Positions 48,781 to 57,168 of a stretch of 64,000 nucleotides of DNA are shown here, one piece after another. The position numbers were made by a program, and so were the translations under genes. The stretch's first letter is position 1. Each line of letters starts with the position of its first letter. The notes below the pieces were generated by a model. That model saw only the letters and a program-made list of their open reading frames with translations, made no database searches and was not told where the DNA came from. Origin of the DNA: Paludibacteraceae bacterium (GTDB lineage Bacteria > Bacteroidota > Bacteroidia > Bacteroidales > Paludibacteraceae); the NCBI GenBank assembly GCA_017448985.1, contig JAFSKL010000013.1, positions 51,012 through 115,011 on the forward strand, read 5' to 3'.

Positions 48781-49896
48781 CTTTTTGCGGATGAGATAAA
48801 TCATCGTGGGATAGTGGTCTCCGTAGCCGTTCTGCCAAACACCACCTTTGGTGGTACGCAGCGGTGTGCCTTTGTCCTTGCCTTCCTGAACGGTCAGGAA
48901 CGGTTTGTTGAAGATCTGCGCTTTCCAATAGGTCCATTTGCCGGACTCGAGCGTGGCGTTCATGAGCGGTTCGGAGATGATGATCTGGTCAAAGAGGTTC
49001 CAGCTGCCGTTATACGCCAGCGAGCCGATACCACGGTCGAGCATCTGCCACATGGTGTTGAAATAGCCCTGCGGCTCCACTTCCTCGCGGTACTTGCGCG
49101 CTTGCAGCACGTCTTTGCAGCTATGATTGTACGGGTCATCGTTCAGGTCACCCATGATGATGATTTTGGCCTTGGGCTCTTTGAGATAGATGGAGTCGCA
49201 AATCGACTTGACGAGCATAGCTGCGGTGTCACGCCCCGGACGCGAAGAGAGTTCGCCTCCGTAACGGCTGGGCCAGTGATTGACGATGATGTGAATCTTC
49301 TCCGGCGAACCGTCCCCCATCAAGTATCCCGATACGCAGAGCTGCAGACGTGTCTTGATCTCGCCTCCGTCGGCATAGTGCGCTTTCAGTTCAAATCCGT
49401 TCACTTTGGAGGGCTTGAACATGACTGTGTCATAGAGAAAACCTACGTCCACGCCACGGCGGTCAGGACCCTCAAGCAGTATAGGTTTGAGACGACGGCT
49501 GTACTTGCTGTTGGCTTCTGCACACAGATCATAGAGGCAACCTATATTCTCCACTTCCGCAACGCCGACGCAAGCTGCACCGCGCGGGTCATAATCCGTT
49601 CCGAGCTGCGAAACGGCGTAGGCCATGTTCTTGATCTTGTTCTCGTACTTATACGACGTCCATTTCATACCTCCGTCCGGCAAGTACTCATAGTCGTTCT
49701 TACCCTCGTCATGGATGGTATCGAAGAGGTTCTCAAGGTTATAGAAAGCGATACAACGGATGTATTGGAGATTCTGCTCCTCGGCAGAAACGACCTGTCC
49801 GTCAGACAACTGAGCACTCGCTTTTTGCTCCTGTGCGCTTGCGGCACTTACGACGGTCAGCAATAGGGTTGCAACCCAGAATAATGTGTGTTTCAT
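48778..49896 (-). CDS. Secreted endonuclease/exonuclease/phosphatase family protein
   Basis: A 372-residue EEP-fold protein with a signal peptide (M-K-H-T-L-F-W-V-A, cleavage near A-S-A). Motifs: A-F-Y-N-L-E-N-L-F, V-A-E-V-E-N (metal Glu), V-N-H-W-P-S-R, M-G-D-L-N-D-D (catalytic Asp/Asn) and G-D-H-Y-P-T near the end. Export suggests a nuclease or phosphodiesterase in the periplasm or outside. ATG 49896 is chosen for the signal peptide. It heads the operon from the promoter at 49920-49951. Confidence 0.9.
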   Translation of the reverse strand: MKHTLFWVATLLLTVVSAASAQEQKASAQLSDGQVVSAEEQNLQYIRCIAFYNLENLFDTIHDEGKNDYEYLPDGGMKWTSYKYENKIKNMAYAVSQLGTDYDPRGAACVGVAEVENIGCLYDLCAEANSKYSRRLKPILLEGPDRRGVDVGFLYDTVMFKPSKVNGFELKAHYADGGEIKTRLQLCVSGYLMGDGSPEKIHIIVNHWPSRYGGELSSRPGRDTAAMLVKSICDSIYLKEPKAKIIIMGDLNDDPYNHSCKDVLQARKYREEVEPQGYFNTMWQMLDRGIGSLAYNGSWNLFDQIIISEPLMNATLESGKWTYWKAQIFNKPFLTVQEGKDKGTPLRTTKGGVWQNGYGDHYPTMIYLIRKK

Positions 49897-49919
49897 ACTA
49901 TATTTTTTCAAATTTGGTG

Positions 49920-49951
49920 CAAAGGTACAACAAAAATCGGACATATGCAAA
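49920..49951 (-). promoter_or_regulatory. Promoter of the exonuclease-prs operon
   Basis: Minus-strand -7 TACCTTTG (49920-49927) and -33 TTTG (49948-49951), spaced 20 bp. The -33 reads TTTGCATATG. Confidence 0.8.
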
Positions 49952-49978
49952 TAATTTCGCTAAAAAAATGTCAGCTTT

Positions 49979-50010
49979 CTTGCATATGTCAAAAAAAAGC
50001 AGTAATTTTG
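49979..50010 (+). promoter_or_regulatory. ssb promoter
   Basis: -33 CTTG (49979-49982) and -7 TAATTTTG (50003-50010), spaced 20 bp. The -33 continues as CATATG. Confidence 0.75.
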
Positions 50011-50054
50011 CACCGCAAAATCGCTTAAACAAACCATTTAAATTATTTTTTAGT

Positions 50055-50543
50055 ATGTCAAGTGTAAACAAAGTTATTCTTATCGGCAACGTCGGCGCAG
50101 ATCCTGAAGTACGTTATTTAGACCGCGGCGTTGCTATCGCAACATTCAATCTCGCGACTACCGAGCGCGGTTACATGATGCAAAATGGTACGCAGGTTCC
50201 CGACGTGACCGAATGGCACAGTGTGGTGCTTTGGCGCAACCTTGCCGAATGGGCACAGCAGAACTTGCGGAAGAGTATGAAAGTGTATGTAGAGGGCAAA
50301 CTCAAAACTCGTTCGTGGGAGAAAGACGGGCAGATCCGTCGTAAGACAGAAGTGATTGCTGAGAATATTCAGATTCTCTATCGTCCGGAGATTTATCGTA
50401 ACGGCTTGGACAGCCTGAAACCGAAAGCTGAAAACGAAGAACCCGAGGCACTCAATGATGATGCCGTACTGAGCGAGGCACCGGAGACACCGGAGGCACA
50501 AGAGGGTCAGCAAAGCGGAATCTTCAGCGGATTATTCAGATAA
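50055..50543 (+). CDS. ssb: Single-stranded DNA-binding protein
   Basis: A 162-residue SSB: V-N-K-V-I-L-I-G-N-V-G-A-D-P-E-V-R, W-H-S-V-V-L-W and the OB-fold end V-Y-V-E-G-K-L. An acidic tail follows. The C-terminus is G-I-F-S-G-L-F-R instead of the classical D-D-I-P-F. ATG 50055 starts the OB fold; frames further upstream would cross the promoter. It binds ssDNA during replication and repair. Confidence 0.95.
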   Translation: MSSVNKVILIGNVGADPEVRYLDRGVAIATFNLATTERGYMMQNGTQVPDVTEWHSVVLWRNLAEWAQQNLRKSMKVYVEGKLKTRSWEKDGQIRRKTEVIAENIQILYRPEIYRNGLDSLKPKAENEEPEALNDDAVLSEAPETPEAQEGQQSGIFSGLFR

Positions 50544-50549
50544 TCATTG

Positions 50550-50570
50550 GTCGTTAGTCGTTAGATAGGA
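50550..50570. repeat. Heptamer repeat, 3 units
   Basis: Units GTCGTTA, GTCGTTA, GATAGGA, between ssb and the next gene. Confidence 0.88.
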
Positions 50571-50571
50571 T

Positions 50572-51531
50572 ATGACGAACAAAGAACGCTATATAGAATG
50601 GGTAGGGCAGCAAGACTATGTGCCTATTTCCATGATGCCGTGGTGGTTGGATGCCGTGTGTGCAGGCAAGGAATGGGACGCACTGCTGGCTGAAGACGAG
50701 GACGGAAAGATAGCGGGTGCGATGCCGTATCTTCTGCGCAAACGCGCGTGGTTCAAGTATATCGTCATGCCGCAGTTGTCGCAGGTGGGCGGTATATGGG
50801 TTACTTCCGAAGTGACGGCAGATAAATGGAAAACGGCAGAGGTGTGTCGGCAGTTGAAGGAGCAGATGGACACAATGGGCCTCGCCTACTACTACCAGCA
50901 GTACTTGCCCGGCAGCCTGTGCGTCGATGCTATGCGGGCCTTGGGATTCAAGACCAAAGAGCGCGTGACGTACCGCGTGGAGGACCTCAGCAATCTCGAT
51001 GCCGTCATCAATTCGTTCAGCAAGAACAAAAAACGGCAGTTGCAGAAAGCGCTGAGCCTGCATGTGGAGCGCAAGATGGAGGTGGAGGATTTCTACCGGT
51101 TCATGGCCAAATGTCTGCACACCCGCAAGCGTCAATGCAGTTTCAGCCGTGAGTTCCTGTTAGTGCTCGAGCGTAAGGCGCGGCGCCTCGGACAATGCGA
51201 GATCATCAGTATCTGTAATGCCGACGGCCAGCCGTACGCAGCTGCTTTCCTGGTGTGGGATGCGCACTATCTGTACTTCCTTATCCCCACCTACGATCCC
51301 ATTTATCGCGAGTCCGGCGCCAGTGCCTTGCTGGTGCTTGAGGCGATGAAACTGGCGCGGGAAAAGCACGTGCTGTTTGATTTCGAAGGCTCGATGGAAC
51401 GCGGTATAGCCAACCACTACAAGCAGTTTGGGTCCTCACCCGTCAGGTATTTCTCGGTTGAGCGCTACTACAAACCGCTATTCCGCCTCGCTATATGGTT
51501 CCAGAAACTGCGCGAGTTACGATTTAGATAA
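50572..51531 (+). CDS. FemAB/GNAT-type acyltransferase-like protein
   Basis: A 319-residue protein of the double-GNAT (FemAB, CelD-like) sort: N-terminal M-M-P-W-W-L-D-A-V, then D-L-S-N-L-D-A-V-I-N-S-F-S-K-N-K-K-R-Q-L near residue 145, and D-F-E-G-S-M-E-R-G-I near 265 with Y-K-Q-F-G-S. Such proteins transfer amino acids or acyl groups to cell-wall or polysaccharide acceptors. It opens a run with GT4 and asparagine-synthase-like genes, which suggests surface polysaccharide modification. Confidence 0.85.
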   Translation: MTNKERYIEWVGQQDYVPISMMPWWLDAVCAGKEWDALLAEDEDGKIAGAMPYLLRKRAWFKYIVMPQLSQVGGIWVTSEVTADKWKTAEVCRQLKEQMDTMGLAYYYQQYLPGSLCVDAMRALGFKTKERVTYRVEDLSNLDAVINSFSKNKKRQLQKALSLHVERKMEVEDFYRFMAKCLHTRKRQCSFSREFLLVLERKARRLGQCEIISICNADGQPYAAAFLVWDAHYLYFLIPTYDPIYRESGASALLVLEAMKLAREKHVLFDFEGSMERGIANHYKQFGSSPVRYFSVERYYKPLFRLAIWFQKLRELRFR

Positions 51532-51532
51532 T

Positions 51533-51560
51533 TGAAAACGGAAGGCTGACAACTGAAAGC
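51533..51560. repeat. Heptamer repeat, 4 units, over a start site
   Basis: Units TGAAAAC, GGAAGGC, TGACAAC, TGAAAGC. It replaces the start region of the GT4 gene; the first in-frame initiator after a stop is CTG 51553. Confidence 0.9.
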
Positions 51561-52596
51561 TCTGTTTCTCACACCGTGGTACCCGTCAGAGCGTGACGCA
51601 ATGGCGGGACTTTTTGTACAAAAGCACGCGGAGGCAGTCCGCGCGCAGGGTGTGGATGTGCGCGTACTCAGTACCTACAGTTGGCGCGAGTTATGGCGTG
51701 AATGGAGAGATTTCCGGCGTTCCGGTTGGATGCCCGATATTGTCCAACTGAATGTAATCCAGAAGCAGGGACTGTTGGCCTTGTGGCTCAAGCGGCGGTA
51801 CCATATCCCGTATATCATCGTAGAGCACTGGAGCGGATATTTGCCCGAGAACGGACAGTTTATGCGTCTGCCTGCTTTCAAGCGCCGGCTCTATGCACGC
51901 ATCGCCCGTGAGGCAAGCGTACTTCTCGGTGTTAGCAACCGGCTGATCGAAGCCATGAGAGCTTGCGGAGTGACCAACAGTGATACCCGCAAAATCAATA
52001 ATGTGGTGGATGACTTCTTCTTCGAGGCGTCAGGAGTCAAGAGTCAAGAGTCAGGACGCAAGACCATCCTTCATGTCTCCTGTTTCGACGAGCGCGCAAA
52101 GAATGTAAAAGGTCTCTTGCGAGCAGCAAAGCGGTTGAGCGAGAAACGGCAGGACTGGCAATTGGTTTTAGTGGGTGACGGTATAGATTATAAGGAAACG
52201 CGCGCGTACGCGCAGGAGTTACAAATCCCGGAGCAGCTCTTACGTTGGACCGGCGAACTCACTCCGCGCGAAGTCTCGAACGAATTCGACAATGCCGATA
52301 TCTTTGTGCTTCCTTCCCGTTACGAAAATGCACCGGTGGTCATATCCGAGAGTCTCGCCAAAGGTGTGCCTGTGTTGTCCACTCGTGCGGGTGGCATACC
52401 CGAGATGGTGAACGACAGCAACGGTCTCCTCATCGAGCCGAACGACGATGCGGCGTTGGTGCAAGCTCTGCAAACCATGCTGGACCATTATCAGGAATAC
52501 GATACCAAGGCCATCCGTCAAGCCGGCGAACCCTATTCGTTTGCGAAAGTAGGCCGGCAGTTAAAAGACATCTATGAGCAAGTTCAAGCCCGTTAA
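51553..52596 (+). CDS. Family 4 glycosyltransferase, probable CTG start
   Basis: GT-B glycosyltransferase of about 347 residues. The family N-terminus (K-A-L-F-L-T-P-W-Y-P-S) is in frame upstream of the first ATG (51601), but the only codon available after the in-frame TGA (51547) is CTG 51553. This suggests CTG initiation or loss of the original start to the heptamer tract. Other motifs: G-V-S-N-R, V-G-D-G, and the donor-site region P-S-R-Y-E-N-A-P-V-V-I-S-E-S with A-G-G-I-P-E-M-V. A four-unit heptamer tract encodes S-G-V-K-S-Q-E-S-G-R in the middle. It overlaps the next gene by 23 bp. Confidence 0.85.
   Translation: MKALFLTPWYPSERDAMAGLFVQKHAEAVRAQGVDVRVLSTYSWRELWREWRDFRRSGWMPDIVQLNVIQKQGLLALWLKRRYHIPYIIVEHWSGYLPENGQFMRLPAFKRRLYARIAREASVLLGVSNRLIEAMRACGVTNSDTRKINNVVDDFFFEASGVKSQESGRKTILHVSCFDERAKNVKGLLRAAKRLSEKRQDWQLVLVGDGIDYKETRAYAQELQIPEQLLRWTGELTPREVSNEFDNADIFVLPSRYENAPVVISESLAKGVPVLSTRAGGIPEMVNDSNGLLIEPNDDAALVQALQTMLDHYQEYDTKAIRQAGEPYSFAKVGRQLKDIYEQVQAR
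52029..52056. repeat. Heptamer repeat, 4 units, mirror order
   Basis: Units GTCAGGA, GTCAAGA, GTCAAGA, GTCAGGA (A-B-B-A), in frame in GT4 at the domain linker. Confidence 0.95.
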
Positions 52597-54058
52597 ATAC
52601 GAAGCGGACGGCTGCCTCTTGGAGGTGTTTGGCGTGTTGTTCGAAGCGGATAGTCCGAGTGAGGCCATTCATCGTTACCGCCAAGGCGAGAAGGTGTTCT
52701 GGGATGGCTGGCGCGGCTCTTTCTGCGGCGTGTTGCGGGACGAAAAGAACGACACAACGCTCCTTTTCAATGACCATATAGGCAGCAAGATGCTCTTCTA
52801 CGCACAAACAGAGCACGGTTTCTTCTACGGACGTGACTTGCGCGAACTGAGTCAATTGACAGGTTTGCGTACGCCAGACGAGATCTTCATCCGAGCTATC
52901 TTGGAGAAAGGCTGTACGGACGACGACCGCACCTTCATTAGCGGTATACGCCGCCTGACCGCCGGACAGTACCTGTGCGTCAAGGGTCAAGAGGTGCAAC
53001 TGGCTGTCTATCATCGTTTTGACAACACGCCGTGGCCCTATGACGAACCCATGATGCTGGCCGAGACGGACCGTCTTTTTCGCCAAGCGGTGACCCGCGT
53101 CATACGCAAGAACGAAGCCGAGGGACTGGAGCATTTCTTTCCGTTGAGTGGTGGCTTGGACAGCCGTATGTGTCAGTGGATAGCCCATCAGATAGCCACG
53201 CAACCGATACGCAACTTCACCTATTCGCAGACGGGCCATTTCGACCACCTGCTTCCCAAAGAGATCAGTCGCACGTTGGGTAACGACTGGCTGTTTATGC
53301 CGCTGGACGGAGGGGCTTACCTGACGGATATAGACGCTGTGTGTGCCGAGTCTCAGTGGCTGATCAACTATATGGGGCCCATCGAGATAGCTACTTTCGC
53401 ACGGCAGCAGGACTGGTCGCGTACGGGTGTGGTGTTGACCGGCGTGAACGGGGATAATATTTTTGCTACCGAGACCGACAATGCCCATGAGATGGCGCGT
53501 ATCTACACCCAGGGTTTTAACGGCAACAGTCTCGGTTCGCCGCTCATTTTGCAGCAATATACCGAGAGCTATTCGCCATTCTGCGACGTCGATGTGCTGG
53601 ACTTCGTGCTGCATGTACCTACCGCCAAGCGCCGCAACTACTATTTCTACGACCGATGGATACTCACCTGTTATCCTCAGGCGGCCCAATGGCATCACAA
53701 GCACGCCCGGATAGGCCACCGCGCAGCCATGGTGACTATCGCCGGACGGAATATACCGCTTAGTGACGTACCCAAACGCATCGTGATGTCGCTGCTCCGA
53801 CGGCTGCATATCTACGATGCTTACCGTGAAGACGGCGAGTCGATGCACCCGTACGAGATCTGGCTCAAGCAGAACCCCCAAATTGCAGAAACCATCACGC
53901 GTTACTACACGACGCACAAGCATCTATTGGACAATACGCCTTTCCGCACGGAGTGCGAACGGATGATGCGGATAGGTTCGATGATGGAGAAGGGAAAAGT
54001 GCTGACTGTTCTCAGTGCACTCAAAGCGTTTTCTGATACCGGCTCACCAACGAAATGA
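52574..54058 (+). CDS. Asparagine-synthase-like protein
   Basis: A 494-residue protein with the ATP-pyrophosphatase P-loop P-L-S-G-G-L-D-S-R and an N-terminal region resembling a glutaminase fold that lacks the Cys2 nucleophile. Such proteins occur in polysaccharide and peptide-modification clusters, where they amidate or ligate substrates; no substrate can be read here. It overlaps the GT4 gene at its start, and its 3' end overlaps the convergent flippase gene by 38 bp. Confidence 0.85.
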   Translation: MSKFKPVKYEADGCLLEVFGVLFEADSPSEAIHRYRQGEKVFWDGWRGSFCGVLRDEKNDTTLLFNDHIGSKMLFYAQTEHGFFYGRDLRELSQLTGLRTPDEIFIRAILEKGCTDDDRTFISGIRRLTAGQYLCVKGQEVQLAVYHRFDNTPWPYDEPMMLAETDRLFRQAVTRVIRKNEAEGLEHFFPLSGGLDSRMCQWIAHQIATQPIRNFTYSQTGHFDHLLPKEISRTLGNDWLFMPLDGGAYLTDIDAVCAESQWLINYMGPIEIATFARQQDWSRTGVVLTGVNGDNIFATETDNAHEMARIYTQGFNGNSLGSPLILQQYTESYSPFCDVDVLDFVLHVPTAKRRNYYFYDRWILTCYPQAAQWHHKHARIGHRAAMVTIAGRNIPLSDVPKRIVMSLLRRLHIYDAYREDGESMHPYEIWLKQNPQIAETITRYYTTHKHLLDNTPFRTECERMMRIGSMMEKGKVLTVLSALKAFSDTGSPTK

Positions 54059-55268
54059 ACCACGCCAGCTGGGCAGCCAAATAGGCGAAACCGACCCAGG
54101 CGTAGGCGCTCACGGAATGGAGGAAATCCCCGAAATGGATGCCGCAAACTAACGCGACAGCCGTGGCTGCCACATACGATGTCTCCATCCACATGGCTAT
54201 TTTCTGTTTTGCAAACACATCGGACAGGAAACTGAGCGAACCGCAGACAGGCATCAGAATAAGGTAGGGGAACAGCCGACGGATGATGGTGGCCGATTCG
54301 ATCCATTCGGCACCGAAAAGAATAGTTACCAACTGTGGCACGATGATATACACGATCGCCATCCCAACCGCGAGACATATACCGGTCCAGAGACCGAAAC
54401 GCCTCAGTTCCGGGCGTATCGATGCACGTTGCTGCACATTTTCCGACACTTTCTGATAGAGCACCTGGTAGCAGGCTCGCGCCACGATATTCAGCGGCAC
54501 AAACGACGCCATCAGTGCGAGGGATAGATGCCCCACCGATTCGAGTCCATAGACCGGCGTCAACAGCCAGATCGGCAAAGACTGTCCGACCGAATTGACC
54601 AATGCCCGTGGCAGATTGAATTTCGGGAAATTGGCATATTCGACGGCCGCACTCCTCACTTCCTCGCGCCGAAAAGCAATCAGTTCGTTTAGGTGCTTGC
54701 GCCACGCTAATCCTATACTCAACAGAAGCGACAAGAGCGGAGCCAGGGCGGTAGCTACAATCAGTCCGCCGGGCAGCCATCCGAGGGCACCGAGACCGAT
54801 CTTACCGGAGGCGGCAAACACGCTTTGGCTGATCTGATACCCGCTGATGCGGGAGAAAGCCTTGCGGCGGATATACCAATAGTTCAGTATGTTCCACAAC
54901 GCCAGTGACGCCACGCAGACGGGCAACAGCCACAGCCATCGGGCAAGGTCCGGTGCTTTGAACAAACCGGCAATAAAATGCGAGAAGGGTAGGGCCAGGC
55001 ATAGGACAAGCACCGTCATACCGACCAGCAGCAAGCACACATGCACCAGTGCGCGCGCCTTGCTGTCCTCTTGGGGCAATACGATGGCATAGTGATATTC
55101 GGAGGTGGCGAACAGAACAAAAACACCCGCAAGGGTAGTGAACAGGCTCAGCAGCGCAAAATCCTCCGGTGCGTACATACGCGTCAAGACGGGATATACC
55201 ACGATACCCAGACCTTGCGCGATGATGTTGGCCACAAGGAGTTTGCTTACATTTCTGACGCTACCCAT
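54021..55268 (-). CDS. Polysaccharide flippase (Wzx/MATE-like)
   Basis: A 415-residue membrane protein with about 12 hydrophobic segments. The N-terminus V-S-K-L-L-V-A-N-I-I-A-Q-G-L-G fits the polysaccharide-biosynthesis flippase family, which moves lipid-linked sugar repeats across the inner membrane. It starts 12 bp after rnfA and so is at the end of the Rnf transcript, while its probable partners (GT4, FemAB-like, Asn-synthase-like) are on the opposite strand and converge on it. Confidence 0.9.
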   Translation of the reverse strand: MGSVRNVSKLLVANIIAQGLGIVVYPVLTRMYAPEDFALLSLFTTLAGVFVLFATSEYHYAIVLPQEDSKARALVHVCLLLVGMTVLVLCLALPFSHFIAGLFKAPDLARWLWLLPVCVASLALWNILNYWYIRRKAFSRISGYQISQSVFAASGKIGLGALGWLPGGLIVATALAPLLSLLLSIGLAWRKHLNELIAFRREEVRSAAVEYANFPKFNLPRALVNSVGQSLPIWLLTPVYGLESVGHLSLALMASFVPLNIVARACYQVLYQKVSENVQQRASIRPELRRFGLWTGICLAVGMAIVYIIVPQLVTILFGAEWIESATIIRRLFPYLILMPVCGSLSFLSDVFAKQKIAMWMETSYVAATAVALVCGIHFGDFLHSVSAYAWVGFAYLAAQLAWFISLVSRYQKTL

Positions 55269-55279
55269 TGAAGGTCTTT

Positions 55280-55873
55280 TTATACCACACCGCTAAAGCC
55301 CATGAAAGCCATGGCTAACAAACCGGCGGTGAGGAGGGCGATAGGCGTTCCTTGCATCGCTTTGGGCACTTTGGCCAATGCCAACTGCTCACGGATACCG
55401 GCGAACAGGATGAGTGCCAGACCGAAGCCGAGAGCGGTAGCAAAAGCGAACAAGGTACCTGTCAGCATCCCGTGCTCTGCACCCATCGGCAGTTTCTCCG
55501 TACCGTTAGCCACCAGAATAGCCACACCGAGGATGCAGCAGTTGGTGGTGATCAGCGGAAGGAACACACCCAACGCCTGATAGAGAGCCGGACTCACTTT
55601 CTTCAGCATGATCTCAATCATCTGCACCAACGCAGCGATGATGAGGATGAAGAGGATGGTCTGCAGGAACTCGAGGCCCCACTTGACCAGCAACATCTGC
55701 AACAGATAGGTCACCACCGTAGCTAGCGTGAGCACGAACACCACGGCTGCACTCATTCCGAGCGCGGTGTCGATTTTCTTGCTGACACCCAAGAACGGGC
55801 AGATACCCAAGAATTGGCTCAATACGATATTATTAACAAATATCGCAGAGATAAATATCAAGAAGTAAACCAT
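55280..55873 (-). CDS. rnfA: Rnf complex subunit A
   Basis: A 197-residue integral membrane protein with six hydrophobic segments: V-N-N-I-V-L-S-Q-F-L-G-I-C-P-F-L-G-V, then T-N-C-C-I-L-G-V-A. The conserved Cys residues of the RnfA/NqrE family are present. It is part of the ferredoxin:NAD+ oxidoreductase ion pump. It ends the rseC-rnfBCDGEA operon. Confidence 0.96.
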   Translation of the reverse strand: MVYFLIFISAIFVNNIVLSQFLGICPFLGVSKKIDTALGMSAAVVFVLTLATVVTYLLQMLLVKWGLEFLQTILFILIIAALVQMIEIMLKKVSPALYQALGVFLPLITTNCCILGVAILVANGTEKLPMGAEHGMLTGTLFAFATALGFGLALILFAGIREQLALAKVPKAMQGTPIALLTAGLLAMAFMGFSGVV

Positions 55874-55883
55874 AGTTTCAATG

Positions 55884-55904
55884 AATAATGATTAATGAAT
55901 AATG
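55884..55904. repeat. Heptamer repeat, 3 units
   Basis: Units GAATAAT, GATTAAT, GAATAAT, between rnfE and rnfA. Confidence 0.9.
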
Positions 55905-55910
55905 AACATC

Positions 55911-56498
55911 TTATTTCTTCTGCAGTTTGTTGATGATGACCATCAAGTACGCGAGAGCGATGAAGGCACCCGGGGCAAGAACGAACACCAATGCTCCGTA
56001 GTTGTCCGGGAACAGATGGAAACCGAAGCAAGCACCCGTACCGAGCAACTCACGTACGGCACCGAGCAGCGTCAGCGCCAAGGTGAAACCAAGGCCCATG
56101 CCTATACCGTCAAGAGCGCTGAGGCCTACGCTGTTCTTGGCAGCAAACGCTTCGGCACGGCCGAGCACGATGCAGTTCACCACGATCAGCGGGATAAACA
56201 GACCGAGCACATCGTAGATAGCGGGCAAGTACGCCTGCATCAGCAGTTGAACCAGCGTCACGAAGGTAGCGATTACCACGATGAACGCAGGGATACGCAC
56301 CTTGTCCGGGATCAGGTTCTTGAGCAGCGAGATCACGATGTTCGAGCACACTAACACGAACAGTGTTGCCAGACCCATCGACATACCGTTGATGGCACTC
56401 GTGGTCGTGGCCAGCGTCGGGCACATACCAAGCACCAGCACAAATGTCGGATTCTCCTTGAGCAATCCGTTGGTCAATGTTTTCAATGCGTTACTCAT
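55911..56498 (-). CDS. rnfE: Rnf complex subunit E
   Basis: A 195-residue paralogue of RnfA with six hydrophobic segments: E-N-P-T-F-V-L-V-L-G-M-C-P-T-L-A and V-N-C-I-V-L-G-R-A. ATG 56498 starts the conserved N-terminus and overlaps the rnfG end by 8 bp. A longer frame would add only basic residues from rnfG text. Confidence 0.96.
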   Translation of the reverse strand: MSNALKTLTNGLLKENPTFVLVLGMCPTLATTTSAINGMSMGLATLFVLVCSNIVISLLKNLIPDKVRIPAFIVVIATFVTLVQLLMQAYLPAIYDVLGLFIPLIVVNCIVLGRAEAFAAKNSVGLSALDGIGMGLGFTLALTLLGAVRELLGTGACFGFHLFPDNYGALVFVLAPGAFIALAYLMVIINKLQKK

Positions 56499-57132
56499 CT
56501 TGAGCCTCCTTTTCTTCAATAATGATTATTTCTTTCACTTCGTCCGCAGCTTCCTCTATGTCCTCTTCTGCCACTTCAATTACCACTTCCTCTGTACCTT
56601 GTACCTCGTCACTTTGTACATTGAGTTGGCTGGCACCGGTGGTGGCTTCAACGCCGTGGAAATCAGCGTAAGCCTGATTGATAGCTTTGAGGAACGCGCG
56701 GGACGATATCGTAGCAGCCGTGATGGCATCCACATCACCGCCGTCTTTCGAAACCATCAGACTGCCGGCCTTGCGACCGATGATGTTCTGACCGGGCTTG
56801 TCGGCATTCTTGAACCAATGCACCATGTGCGAACCGAGGCCTGGAGTCTCCTGGTGCTCGAGGATCTCATAACCGAGGATGTTACCTTCGGCATCGAATC
56901 CGACCATCACGCGGAACTGACCTCCGAAGCCGTCCACCGCCGTCTCAATAGCCACACCGTCTTCGTGTCCCGCCAAAACGGCTTTCCGGGCTGCCTCTTG
57001 CTTGGCGGCTTTCTGGGCGTTGATCGAATCCAAGGTCAGCAGATACACACCCGCCAACAAACCGGCCGCTACCGTCGAGATGATAACGAGGCTCAGCACC
57101 ATATTCTTAAATGAACTTTGTAACTTTTCCAT
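56491..57132 (-). CDS. rnfG: Rnf complex subunit G (covalent FMN)
   Basis: A 213-residue protein with one N-terminal membrane anchor and an FMN-binding domain. The flavinylation site is D-A-I-T-A-A-T-I-S-S, with Thr as the attachment residue. Also seen are L-G-S-H-M-V-H-W-F and D-A-I-T region spacing typical of RnfG. The acidic C-terminal tail includes a 5-unit heptamer tract (V-Q-S-D-E-V-Q-G-T-E-E). It is a core electron carrier of the pump. Confidence 0.95.
   Translation of the reverse strand: MEKLQSSFKNMVLSLVIISTVAAGLLAGVYLLTLDSINAQKAAKQEAARKAVLAGHEDGVAIETAVDGFGGQFRVMVGFDAEGNILGYEILEHQETPGLGSHMVHWFKNADKPGQNIIGRKAGSLMVSKDGGDVDAITAATISSRAFLKAINQAYADFHGVEATTGASQLNVQSDEVQGTEEVVIEVAEEDIEEAADEVKEIIIIEEKEAQDE
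56591..56625. repeat. Heptamer repeat, 5 units
   Basis: Units TCTGTAC, CTTGTAC, CTCGTCA, CTTTGTA, CATTGAG, in frame in the rnfG C-terminal tail. Confidence 0.9.
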
Positions 57133-57140
57133 AACAATAA

Positions 57141-57168
57141 CCTTTCACCTATAACCGTTAACCTTTAC
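57141..57168. repeat. Heptamer repeat, 4 units
   Basis: Units CCTTTCA, CCTATAA, CCGTTAA, CCTTTAC, spanning the rnfD stop codon. Confidence 0.88.
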
